Below the pieces are notes generated by a model. It searched no databases, was not told the DNA's origin, and was given only the letters and a program-made list of their open reading frames with translations. Shown in pieces: positions 47,901 to 59,335 of a DNA stretch of 64,000 bases. Position 1 is the stretch's first letter. Each line of letters begins with the position of its first letter. The translations under genes were made by a program, and so were the position numbers. Source of the stretch: Dillenia suffruticosa (taxonomy: Eukaryota > Streptophyta > Magnoliopsida > Dilleniales > Dilleniaceae); NCBI GenBank assembly GCA_033439265.1, contig JAVTVX010000016.1, positions 1,245,001 through 1,309,000 on the forward strand, written 5' to 3'.

Positions 47901-48354
47901 ATTTCTTACTTTTATTAGATCTTTCTTCGGATCTCTCTCTCTCTCTCTCTCTCTAAATAGTTGGATCTGTGAGCCATGGGTATAGAGTTTTCAATTTTTT
48001 GGATTTCTAGAGCTGGGGTGGTGGTGGGGTTTGATCCTCACAATTTCTGTAGCTTGATTGATGAGGAGACAGTGGAATTTAAGAATAAATTTATATAAAA
48101 AAAATATTACATTTACATATTCGATTTATAAATTAATTATAATTCAAACGATGTCATTTTTTTATTTTTTTAATTTATTTTTTCTCTCATGGGAGATCTC
48201 AAATATCTTCTATGTATTTTATAGATTATTTTTATGGTGCCGGAGTTTCCAAGTATTTAAAATCATTACTGTCTGATTAGAAGCTGTTTATTCTTTGATT
48301 GGTGGACGGTATTGAGGTGGAAGATATTTCCACGGACACGAAGATAAATCTACC
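47901..48354. other. Downstream of the microprotein gene
   Basis: The 3' UTR probably includes the CT run at 47935-47954. Nothing else was recognised. Confidence 0.4.
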
Positions 48355-48830
48355 GAACAAAATTAAAAATTATCAAGGATTTTCATAATAAAAATCAGTC
48401 AAATTTTTATATTTCATTTAAGAAAAAATATCACAAAGACAAAGAATTAAAAATTATATATATATATTAACTCTGTTCTCATATATTTTTTAAATTTTAT
48501 TTTTTTATTCTTTTTATCTTATATTTTAAACTGAACTATTCTTATAACTTTATTTGATTAACGATTTATTAATTTAATAATTAGATATTAATTCTCTTTA
48601 AATAAAGAGATGAAATTCAACTCGAATTAAATTTTATCAGATCTAACGTGATTATCGAATACTGGTTGTTTATTAAAAAAATAATTTATTTGGGAATATA
48701 GGGATTGAATTCAACTGGACATAAATAAACGCAACAAAATTAAAAATCATCACTAATTTTCATAATAAAAATCAATCAAATTATATATTTCATTTAAGAA
48801 AATATCACAAAGACAAAGAATTAAAAATTT
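48355..48830. repeat. Direct repeats of about 100 bases flanking a dispersed repeat
   Basis: Copies at 48355-48455 and 48731-48830 share AACAAAATTAAAAAT, TTTTCATAATAAAAATCA, ATTTCATTTAAGAAAA and TATCACAAAGACAAAGAATT. The 275-base spacer holds an inverted member of the dispersed repeat family (48555-48680). The layout resembles a very short LTR element, but TG...CA ends and a primer site were not found. Confidence 0.55.
48555..48680 (-). repeat. Dispersed repeat, copy 2 (inverted)
   Basis: Read on the minus strand it contains ATAAACAACCAGTATTCG and CACGTTAGATCTGA, then TTAATTCGAGTTGAATTTC, in the same order as the copy at 9690-9870. Confidence 0.4.
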
Positions 48831-49195
48831 TTATAGATATATAAAAATCAATCAAAACAGATATTATATTATATCATATTACAAAAAAAAAAAAGAGTAA
48901 TTGTATTTTTTCCCCTATCACATAAACTCCCAATCCTAGAGTGATTATAGAGATCTAGCTAAACAATCGTACCAGAATCAGGATTTTAACGACTATGGTT
49001 GCATGTAAATAATACAATTGGCTAAAAAATTTATTTCTAAACAGTATTGAATAAAACTATGAATATGGCTAATTATGGTTTTCCCGACAGCACTAAAAGA
49101 ATGAGAATAAAATGAAGTATTTGAAGAAAAAATTCTCTGCAATCAAAGAATGATTGTAATTTTCTAATTGTTTGAGTTTCCCAAATCTATACTCT

Positions 49196-51781
49196 CTAGT
49201 CATTTTGGCTGGAAAGAGTGCAAGGCTTCAAGAACCAAAAGACATCCAAACCTCTGGGCTCTCTAGCATCAACATTAGAAGCACTTCTGCGGCCATTGCT
49301 GTTGTTTATGCTTTCTGCCTTCATCACCTCCTTATTATTGCCTTGTTCCAGTTCTTGGAGGATTCCTCTTTCCTAAATTAACGCCAAAGATATGCCATTA
49401 GCTAATTAGAAATGCAACTCTAGTGGGTAGGGGTACACAACAGGCAAGAGATGCTTGTTCATATGAGGGCTTTAGGATTGAAAAAACTTTTTCCTAGATG
49501 AGGTCAAGTGTTGCCCCAAAGAAAATGTAGATATAATTGCTATCAATCTCTACTTGTAATCAACCTATACACAAGCTTTTATTGACATATCTTTGGCATA
49601 ACTAGCGAGAAGGTGTAAGGATGAGATGCTAATCTCTAACCAGAAAAGCCAACTACGCAACCATTGTGTCCCTAGAAGGAAAGATGACAAACGAAAATTT
49701 GCTTCAAAAATGTAAATTGTAGACTTAAGATGGCTTGCATATGATATAAGAGGGGCTTGGGTAGTGAGCAACAATGAAGTATTTGATAAGAAAACCAAAC
49801 AACAGATTTCAAAAGTTTTTACCGCATGGTATCAGATAAATGAGGGCTAGGATTGATAGACTTGACGAAGAAAATGCATATTTCAGTGAATTGCATGTGA
49901 AGCAAACAATAATAAGGCGAGATGCAGATGATAAACATTTTCAGAACGGACTTCAAAAGAATGAAAGAATCCTTGATAGTTCTTTGTTTCTTACTTATAC
50001 CTACTGCAGTATTCTCCAATCAAACTGAACACAGGGAGGAACAAAAAGAGCAGAATGGGGTAATAGCTTCTTTACCATAAGCCGGGATTTGCCCGCCCTT
50101 GGAGGAGGAGTGGTTTTCATTGGTTCTTGAGTCACCGAAAAGCACTGTGGAGATGGAGGATTGGTCCTGATCTCGGTATCTTTGCGCTTCACGCTCTTCA
50201 AATCCAAGGAGATTGGAGTGTTTTCATTGCCTTTGCTACATCACATACAAACTGGCTAGTTAGCAGATATGGACGGCACATACCTAACTCAATCAATGAC
50301 ACAATGGCTCTCATTTGGCTATGGAAATTCTAAGGTATACCTAGTAGGGAGTCCGAATAACACTGTCTAAAGGAGGACTTCACAAGACAACGAAGAATTC
50401 GGCTTCCTTTGAAGGGCATCTTATAATTGAATGCCGTGCTGAATGAGCTTCAAAATATATACCATAACCGGGTTTCATTTTAGGCCTTTAAAGGCAAGAA
50501 CTCAAAAGAGAAATCATGATTATAGTTCATTTGATCATTTCGGTCATTGAATCATTCACTCTAGTACTCAAACCTAGTCTCACTGCTCAGAATTAGGGTT
50601 CTAATCCGGAACTGCATATTAAGTGAACACTAATATTATTGCACAAATAGGCTTCCAAACCCCAATTTAAACCTAATTAACAAGACCTAATTGTTTTCAC
50701 CACATCGGTATTCTCTCTCACACACACATACACATGAACGCAGAGAGAGAGAGAGAGAGAGAGAGTCTAACCATCATTGCAGTCATATAAGATAAGAAAA
50801 AGAACTTACTTCCTTTTAAGCTTCTCCTTGGCATTATTACTCTTCTCCGCAGCTTCAACCTTCTCTTTGTGCATGGCTTCAAGCAAAGACCTTTTCTCCA
50901 CATTTTCTCTCACATCATCCACCACTTCACCGCACTTCTCTTCACCCTTCTCTCTCTTCTCCTCTCCTTCTCTAGCTTTCATCGCCAATTTCTTCAGCTC
51001 AGTCACAAATTCACTCACATGACCTATTATATCTCTTCCTGAAAACAAATTCCTAGCAGATCTGGCGCTATTTAACTGTGGCATAGGCTCAATTGTAGTC
51101 AAACTCTGAACCTGTTTCTTCTTTTCATCACTTGATTTGAATTCTGCTTTCTTAGATATGGATTGGGAACTCAATGGAGTTGAGAAATTGGGATTCTGAT
51201 TCTCTCCATCTTCCTTGAATTTCAACAAAGGATTCGTCTGTGATTTCTCTGATTTTAACGCTCTCCTCTTCAAATTCAAATCCCTGAATCAAAACAAGAA
51301 ACGGGTATTATTGATTTGAATCTAAAAACTAAATATTGTGAAAAAATTGAAATTCTAGCTTGGTTTTCTCATTTTACCTTTTGGCTTCCGAAGAATCAGC
51401 AATACCTAAAATCTGAAAAGAGGGTATTTGAAGTCAAATATAAACATAATTCAGATAATTTAAAGCAAAGAAAAAAGTTAGGCGAAATCTGAAACCTTTT
51501 TAGTGGGAGTTTTCGACTTGAGGAAATCTTCGACTGTTTTTGGGTGATTACAATCTGCAACAAAAAATTAAAATATTTTTAAAAATTTAAACTATTAGCA
51601 AATGGGTATTTATAATTTTCATAATAATACTCATACCTGATCTGCAAAACCAAGCTTCATCATTGACTAGAATGTCAGAAGCAGAAAAATCAACCCATTT
51701 GGGTGCATTGATGTGCTCGTAGAGATCGTCTTCCACAAATTTGGAGTCTATGCTTTTCCAGTCTATTTTTGCTGGTTCCAT
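49196..51781 (-). CDS. Plant-specific conserved protein of unknown function (microtubule-associated futsch-like type)
   Basis: Six exons: 51637-51781, 51496-51554, 51378-51412, 50810-51283, 50076-50235, 49196-49372. All have GT-AG borders and phases that join to 350 codons (349 residues). The N-terminus (1-68) is the most family-like block: MEPAKIDWKSIDSKFVEDD, HINAPKWVDF, DEAWFCR, then DCNHPKTVEDFL. The middle (80-237) is Lys/Glu-rich and low complexity, with SARNLFSGRDIIGHVSEFV and probable coiled coil. The last exons hold IRTNPPSPQCFS, SRLM|ERGILQE and the C-terminal DVFWFLKPC. I recall this architecture in plant proteins labelled futsch-like; no function is established from sequence. Exon 4 appears to run to a stop (50806), but a donor two bases into that codon leads in phase to two well-fitting exons. 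Confidence 0.85.
49373..50075. other. Intron 5 of the futsch-like gene
   Basis: No exon was found. GGTATCAGATA at 49829-49839 resembles a copia primer-binding site, and the minus frame at 49565-49798 has a faint gag flavour. An old retroelement scrap is possible but not shown. Confidence 0.3.
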
Positions 51782-51865
51782 TTCTGAACTCTAAAGAGAG
51801 AGAGAGAGATGGGGTTTTCTCAGAAAGGGACAGGATTTAGCCTATTGGATTTGTTTCTTGAGGAC

Positions 51866-51867
<2 letters not shown>

Positions 51868-51947
<80 letters not shown>
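51868..51947. repeat. (AG)n microsatellite, about 40 units
   Basis: It is uninterrupted for 80 bases and lies about 90 bases upstream of the ATG at 51781 of the minus-strand gene. In the transcript it would be a CT-rich leader or core promoter. Confidence 0.97.
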
Positions 51948-51948
<1 letters not shown>

Positions 51949-52838
51949 GTTCCAAATGGTACTGCGTCTGTGAGGAAATGTGAACGTTGGGGGGTGAGAA
52001 TTGATGAGTTAGTCGACCGTTGGAGATCTATTGACTTTATTATTTTTAATCTAATTTTTAATTTTTAATATTGGGCTGGTCATGGTCTCGGCTTAGCTGG
52101 CAAATGTCCAACTAGTCCCAGCCCAATTAACTCAGCCCACTTAAATTCCCAACTTTGCTGCTCTCTCTCCTCTGCTAAACTCCACCGTCTCCAAACCCCC
52201 CCCCCACCTCGGTCCTCAACACAGCTACTTCCCTCAGCGCAAAAGGATGGCGAGAGAGACAGAGAGAGAGAGGGAGAGAGAGAGAGAGAGTGAGAGGCTT
52301 AAGTTATATTATGGTGACGAAGAACTCGTCGAATTGTGATGTTCTACGGGAGCTGTTCAGGCACCACACATAGTCATATGATTACATGATTGAGAAATGA
52401 TTGGAGAAGATGTTCGAGAAACTCTTGCCTCTCGAACTTCGCGACCCTTCCACCGACGTCAAGCCTAGGAATATCCTTTCTCATCTTCCTTCAATTCTTC
52501 TCTCTCTTGTAAATTTTCAATTTCTTGCTCTGAAAATTGAACATATTTGATTTCCCCCCCGCCTTAACTTTTGGCCTTACTTTGGTTTGTAAACCCTAAA
52601 GCTTGTCCTTCCCAGAAGGACCGTGGGACTCAATCATTGAGAGAGGCTCTTCGGCCTTTTGAAGTAAGAATCTCTTTCTCTCTATAGCTAATTATTGGGT
52701 ATTAATGTGAATTGAATATTTGTTGTATTACAGTGTAAGCAAACGAAGATTTCATATACGGGGAAACTGATGGCCGCTGTATGCTATCGGTACAATGACG
52801 GACCTGCTTTTCGGGACCAAATTTATCTTGGGCTGTAA

Positions 52839-54053
52839 TGTTAAAGGTTTGTTCTTTTGCTCCCTTTTTACTGCCCATTTAGTAGGAATTGAATTGAAGC
52901 AATTCTTATGGGTGTATTAGGTATGTATAGTTGTGGTGTCGGCTCACATATCAGAAATTATATGTGAATGGTTGTTGTCTAGGCTAGCAGGCTTAAACTT
53001 GACCTTTGAAATCAGGTTATGGATAGCAGGCAAGGCGAAGGCTAGAAATTTAAATGAGGGGGCAAAGTACAACATACATTTGGGGTTATGATTTTAGGGG
53101 GACGGGGATTAAATTTTTATATATGTAAAATCTCCAATTCATTCCCCCCCGCACGGGGGTGAAAGTAGGTGAAATTGGATCCTGCCCCTTTGGCTTTGGG
53201 TGATTTAATGCAAATGATGTTGCATCCTGTGAGATTTTGGAGTTTTAATGGTTGAAGAAGCAAGTTTATTTCTTTTTTTTGATTTATTGATTTAGTTAGG
53301 GAAATGACCAAATCATTTTCAGCTGCACTATATTATTTTATTTTTAGATTTTGGATAGAAAAATGAAGGATTGAAGGGTTATTGTTATCTTGATGTTGGT
53401 TTGCCTCTAGCCTAGATCAACCTAAGCGAAATGAGTAGGGCCCGTGATGTCTGCCAACTGTGGAGCATGTCCTAATATCTTGAAAAGCTCCAGAAACTGA
53501 TCACACTCTCCAAGTCAAAAGAAGAAAATAGAAAAATTCTATGCTGAAGTGACTGTTGTGATATATATTCTCCGTTAAAAACCCTTGTGTTCCCTTTTAT
53601 TAAAATGCACCAGATCATGATGATTAACAGATATAATTGTAATATTTTCACATCCTTCTTACTAAAGCCCTCAAATTGTTTAGAACATTTCACATCTCAG
53701 TGCACGCCTCTTACTCATTAGAAATCCCCTAAAGCTTATTCCATATGGATCATGTCATGGAGCATGCGATGCAGGAAAGGCGCTCACATCTGAACAAAGT
53801 GTATGGCAAATATTGCTAGTGTTGTCATTTTTTCTTTTGGCCGATTTGTGGTGGGGGAGGGTTAATTTGGTTTAACCTGACTAAAGCCATATGCCCCACA
53901 CTTATTGGGGGCAAGCTACAAGAATTAGACATGATATCTTAAAGAACAAGATATGAAATGGCTGGTACACGAGTACTAGTATTCTTTTAATATATATGGT
54001 CGTAAAGTTTATATTACTTGAGTTTTTTTCTTACTTACAAGTGTTTCAAAAAA
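52839..54053. other. Interior of the NRPA2 relic, left part
   Basis: No NRPA2 exon was found here. The sequence has short G/C runs (53146-53158) and open frames without family resemblance. Confidence 0.4.
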
Positions 54054-54479
54054 TTAGTACATAAGGAATATAAAATTGAAATGTAAAGAGAGACTCAGAT
54101 TTGAACTCCAAGGTTTTTTGTCTTTTCCCATATTATCATGTGGATACTTCTTACATGTTTTCAAGTGATTGCTTAAACAACCGGTACCTATTCTACTTAG
54201 ACAAGTCATAACCGTACTACAATATGTACAAGTGGACTTTTGTTCATTCTTGGATAGACCTTCAGCTTTTATAAAATGATTCCACACCCAAGATTTAATC
54301 TTAGAACCAGTATTGTAGTTTCTGTCATTTACCTCATTTGACGGTGGCTGTTTGTATAGATCAACTGAGTTGCTTGAAAATGGAGGGGCATTGTAAATTG
54401 ACCATCTTTCTCAGCTATACTCCCATATGTAGTAATATCAGTTTCATTATTTTCGGTGCTTGACATTTAAAAGAATATT
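54054..54479 (-). pseudogene. hAT transposase N-terminal (BED finger) relic, inverted copy
   Basis: The minus frame reads MWNHFIKAEGL, then CTYCSTVMTC and LSNHLKTCKKYP, a BED-type zinc finger (C-x2-C ... H-x4-C). Positions 54100-54479 are an inverted near copy of 55855-56230. It carries only the N-terminal part; the catalytic region is absent on this side. Confidence 0.75.
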
Positions 54480-55854
54480 AATTAAAAAAATTAGAAAAAA
54501 AAGGTGAATCAACAAACCCATAAACAAACTCGTAGGGAAAATTAGAAATTGCTAACTTAAATATATATGAGAGCATTTGTAACCATGCAACTAAAAATCA
54601 AGAAAACAAATCAAATGTTATAAGATTTGAATGTTAAGGCAAATGTTAAGTGCTCTTGGAAATATCTGCATTACTATTTACTTCAGCAGTAACCACACAT
54701 CGAAGTAGTTGGTGGGACTAACAACATCCTCATGGGGGATGTGTTTGAAAATAACACCATGCTATCCCAACAACGTCGGATGTTGACCTAAAAAAAAAAT
54801 GCTCAAATTCAGAAAAGATGTAATTTCCTGCAGATAAGATCCTAAGGGTACGAACTATAAGATCCAGCTTTCATGTGATGCAATTGCAAATTAGTGAGGA
54901 TGTTTCTTAATTGCCGTCATACTAACTAGTAGCTTAGAAATAAGTCGTTCACCAAACACAAGCAATTAATATAAGCAAAAAGTCTTTATCTTAGCAAGGA
55001 TTACGCATGCAAGGGCTTTTAACTTCCATCCGGAATTAAATCAAACATTTTCACATAGACAGATCCCAAACTGAAAGAATGGAGAAAATGATTGGGCATA
55101 CCCAGTTCTCTGAAATGCTTCAGCTAAATAAATCAGACTACCTATATAGATTGCAAATATCAGAAATGCTTTAACCTAACAAATGCCACGCTATTTTTCA
55201 CTCCTTTATATTGCCAATATTGCCTCAATTGAGTTTGATTGCCTTTTCCTAGTGAGTGATTCTTATGAATTCTATGTATGGGCATGGTTATTGCTTGTTT
55301 ACAAAGATTTCCAATGTATTAAAACTGTTATCCAATGCTTTTGCAAGATCCTTCACCACATGAGGATGGTGATGTTGTTTCAAACAAACATTCTCTGTTC
55401 TTCAAAGCATACAATTCCGATCCAATTAAGTTTCAATCATTTGCCTTATTTTCTTTTTGGCTACTCATTCTGTGGCCTATCTTATAGGCATGCTTATATG
55501 TTTTGTTATAAAATTCAACTTCATGCTTGATTGTACAGTCTCCATCAAGAAGACCATGATGAGCCATTCAAAACCAACCAAACAAAGGCTTTAGCTCCAC
55601 TTTCTTTTTCCGTAGAACTGAAAGGAGGGCATTATCTCATCTCTCTTTGATTCACAATTTGCTAAAATAAACACAAACACTAAAGTCCCAAAAACAATAT
55701 TTTTAGATTTCGACTACCTTAGGAGCATGACCTTACATCTTGCTATAATATCTTTAAATTAGAAACCAAACTATGCAGTCTTTTTTAAGATGATTCTAAT
55801 GAGCCATTTGAAACATTGAGACCAAGGTTGATCTATCCAATTTTTTTGGATCTA

Positions 55855-56230
55855 AATATTCTTTTAAATGTCAAGTATCGGAAATAATGAAGTTGATAAT
55901 GCTACATATGTGAGTACAGTTGAGAAAGATGCTCAGCATAAAATGTCCCTCCATCTTCAAGCAACCCAGTTGATCTATCCAAACGGACACAGCCAAATGA
56001 GGTAAAGGATAGAAATTCACTGGTTCTATAATTAAATCTTGGGTGTGGGATCATTTTATAAAAGTTTCTGCCCAAGAATGAACAAAAGATTACTTGATTA
56101 TATTGTAGTACGATTATGGCTTGCCTAATTGGAATGAGTATTAGTTGTTTAAGTAATCTCTTAAAAGTATGTAAGAAGTATCTATATAATAATGTGGAAA
56201 AAAATAGAAAACTTTGGAGTTCAAATCTCA
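55855..56230 (+). pseudogene. hAT transposase N-terminal (BED finger) relic, direct copy
   Basis: The sequence matches the inverted copy at 54100-54479 over nearly its whole length, roughly 85% by eye. The BED region here has several stops. It lies just upstream of the rest of the transposase on the same strand, so it is the natural 5' part of that gene. Confidence 0.7.
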
Positions 56231-56302
56231 AGGAAGTAAGTGAGGTAAAGTGATAACAACACATTTTTTTATCAAAATAATCGTAGAAAATCACTTTCTC
56301 GG

Positions 56303-57636
56303 ATGATTATTATTGATGAGTTGCTTTTTAAGCATGTAGAAAAGGAGGGATTTAAAGATTTTTGTTACCAAATGCAGCAACGGTTTTTTATTCCTCCACA
56401 TACCATTGTGGCTGGGATTGTTATAATTTTTTTTTTTTTTTTGGGAAGAAAAGAAAAAATTGAAGTTGTTCTTTCAAAAACTGCCTTAACATGTTTGCCT
56501 TACAATGGATACTTGAAAATCTATTTAGAATTTGAATTATATGTGTCTCACAGCCTATTTTATTGATGATGATTAGAAATTGCACAAAAAGATCATTAAC
56601 TTTTGTTCAATCATTAGTCATCCTAGTAAAATAATTGTAATGCCAATTGAGAAATGCTTGTTGGGATGGGGAATTAGTAATGTACTTAGTAAACTGTGGT
56701 TAATGTTAGTGCCAATGATAAATGTTTGAAATATTGAAGAAAAAGGTTGTTGAGTAGGAAAGGTATCATTTGCAATGCTGATTATTTACATATGAGATGT
56801 GTTACACATATTTTGAGCTTAGCTCTGAGGAAGTTTAAGTCTTGTGTTGAAAAAAAAGAAAAAAGAAAATAAAGAGCAACAATTTATTTGTTTGGATGTA
56901 GAAACAAGGTGGAATTCCACCTACTTAATGTATTGGTAATGAGTACATAAAAGAAATTTATGGGATTGACATGATTCTTGAAAAGATATGTGAGAGTGAG
57001 GATAGTGGTACAACTTCTATGGCTTCTAAAATGAATAGGAAACATGATAAATATTGGGGTAACGTTGACAAAATTAACATTTTTCTTTTCATAGTTGTTC
57101 TTGATCCAAGATTCAAGTTGAATTATGTCAATTGGGTGATTGAGCATTCATATGATGTTAAAAAGGTCACTCTCTTGAAAAATAATGTGCAAATAGTTTT
57201 ATCCTCTTTGTTTGAGATTTACAGCGCAAATTTATTATATCTTGAGTAGCTGGTAAATCCAATTGAGGAAAAAACTGCAATGGATGTTGACTAATTAAAG
57301 AGCGTTGCTGATTGCATAAACTCTTTGTATGATGATAAACAAGATGATTTGGACAACTCAAAAAATAAGATAGAGTTAGATATATACTTGTTAGAGTTGA
57401 GAACAGATAGAAATGATAAATTATTTGATGCCTTAAAATGGTGGAAAGCAACCAATTCTAGATATCCTATACTTGCTGTGATGGCTCGAGATATGTTAGC
57501 TATACATGTATCTACTATGGCCTTAGAGTTTGCATTCCGTATGGGATGTTGTGTTCTTGACTCTTTTCACAGCTCTTTGACTATGAGAATGGTGGAGGCT
57601 CTTATTTGTGCACAAGATTTGTTACATACAAGTTAA
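56303..57636 (+). pseudogene. hAT transposase, catalytic and dimerisation parts, broken
   Basis: The frame from 56303 reads MIIIDELLFKHVEKEGF, a hallmark of RICESLEEPER/ZBED-type hAT transposases. From 56971 come a KYWG and LDPRFKL stretch, and from 57325 the C-terminal dimerisation domain (LFDALKWWKATNSRYP, then STMALEFAF and LICAQDLL). Stops separate the pieces, and part of the catalytic region between 56400 and 56970 is missing or unrecognisable. It belongs to a hAT relic in the interior of the NRPA2 pseudogene. Confidence 0.8.
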
Positions 57637-58189
57637 TCTCTCTATTGAAGAATGTTTGGGAGAATTTGAGAAGTTAGAATTATGTAAGAATTTTTTTTTT
57701 CTACTTCAACTTTTTATTACTATATTGTAGTTTTTGCATAATATAATTAAATACTAATATTAATCTCTTCATTTTTTATGTTGTAGAAACTACGAGACAT
57801 GAAGAGTATCACATCATTAACATTCAAGAATGAATAGTTAAAGTTGAAATTTAAATATCCTAATACTAAAGCTTGCTGGTTGTTATTTATTGTGATTGCA
57901 ATTATTTTTTGTTGTATTTTTTTAAATTAAGAATGTATTCGATGAATAATTTTTATATCATTTGTTTCTATTTTGAATGTATCTTTATTAAGTGGTATGT
58001 AATTTTTATATTGTTGTTTGGTTTGATTTTACGTGTTTAAGGGTAGTTTTGATGAATGAAAGTTGTTTAGGTAATGAATATGAGACTTTTGGATATAGTG
58101 TACTTCTCTTGGATGTGAAGGTTGTTTAGACCTTTTTAAATGTGATTTTTATTAGATAATATTGCATAAGAAATAGGTAAAAAAAAAAA

Positions 58190-58370
58190 AAAACGTACAC
58201 ATTTGGATTGAATATCTTCAAATTCAGTCCACTAAATGCAGATATCCGCACTTGTAGATATCTTTATTTGTGGATACTGATTCGGATAGTAAAATTTAGA
58301 ATCCGCAAATGCGGAATTGGACAATAAAAATTTCTTGCGGATCAGATGTCTGATCCGCATACACCCCTAG
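58190..58370. mobile_element. Probable right end of the hAT relic
   Basis: Repeated GGATCAGATGTCTGATCC-like and ATCCGCA words on both strands end at TACACCCCTA, the inverse of a TAGGGGTG-type hAT end. No matching left end or 8-base duplication was found, so the element is probably truncated. Confidence 0.45.
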
Positions 58371-59335
58371 CTTTTGGTGCTTTGGTTATGAATTTTGTGA
58401 ATGAAATTCAACACCACAAAATCTGTGAACTGCTTTGGTAAAGAAAAAGGGGGATTAGATTACTTAGAGCATTTCCTGTGCTTTTTTTTATGATGCTTTT
58501 GGCTGTATCTTGTTGCAGCATGGTAGCTTAGAGGGAAAATTTGTTTATGCAACTCCATTTGCTGGTTCATGTAGAAAGCAAAAAGGAGAGACAGATTCTG
58601 AATTGAGTTCACTAGTTGAAAAGATTGGTTCCACGCTGGTCTCCCATGGATTTGATTACGGTGGTATGGAGGTCTTATACAGTGGTCTATGGAACAGAGT
58701 TTGCATGTGAGATATTTCTTGGCCATGTATTTTATCAACGACTTTGGCACATGGTTTCAGATAAATTTCAGGTATAAATGAATATTTATATTAACTAGGC
58801 AGTAGGCACACAAAACAAGTTCAATTTGAGTATCATAGACCAATGAAACATTTTGATGCTTCAAGGATAAATTTGGTTACCGATCTAAATCTTGGTATTA
58901 TGGAGATGGATGTATTCTCTCATCTGCTTGTTTCTTTTGTATCTTCCCCGTGCAGGTTTGAACTACTGGAACAGGTATATCAAATAACTCTGGCAACCTA
59001 TAAAAGGAAGAAATGCGGTGGGGGCATTAGTTTTAGAGAAATGGAACGAGACTCTTCTTGCTCATGGAGTTGCATATTTGTTGCATGATAGGCTCCACAC
59101 ATGTTCAGATATTCATATTGCTGATGTGTGCTCTCTTTGTGGAATCCTTCTCACTACATCTCCTATGGAGCGACAAAGGGCAGTTTGGGAGATAGGTGGG
59201 CTGCCTCCTGCCATGGCTTCCAAAAAGGTTACCGACAAGTAAAGGAATGGAGACTGTTGCCATGCCCTTTGTCTTTAGACATGGGGCTGTAGAATTAGCA
59301 GCTACGTTGCCTGATCATCCTTATCATGCATGGTA

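Larger units (their letters stand above)
52311..59335 (+). pseudogene. NRPA2: NRPA2 (RNA polymerase I second-largest subunit) pseudogene, ends only
   Basis: The intact protein forms part of the Pol I active site that makes rRNA. Left end: ATG at 52311, then LRELFRHHT, a stop (52371), SYDYMIEK, a stop (52398), LEKMFEKLLPLELRDP. Next come exons ending 52663 (LREALRPFE) and starting 52734 (ISYTGKLMAAVCYRYNDG). Right end: exon 58519-58771 (FVYATPFAG, then [13 protein letters not shown], then frameshifted into [11 protein letters not shown]). An exon from 58956 follows with GGGISFREMERDS, then in another frame LLHDRLHTCSDIHIADVCSLCG, and finally KGMETVAMPFVF. The middle of the roughly 1170-residue protein, including the catalytic region, is missing. 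So is the second cysteine pair of the C-terminal zinc finger. Introns with splice sites survive, so it arose by DNA duplication, not retroposition. Confidence 0.85.

Noticed and set aside
49829..49839. copia primer-binding site in an intron
   Set aside because: GGTATCAGATA alone is short, and no LTR or gag could be confirmed beside it.
50806..51279. Futsch-like gene ending at the stop at 50806
   Set aside because: A GT donor just before that stop joins in phase to two exons (50076-50235 and 49196-49372) with family-like C-terminal motifs.
55183..55530. 115-codon plus-strand frame
   Set aside because: Aromatic and Cys-rich with no family resemblance, inside transposon debris. It is probably chance.
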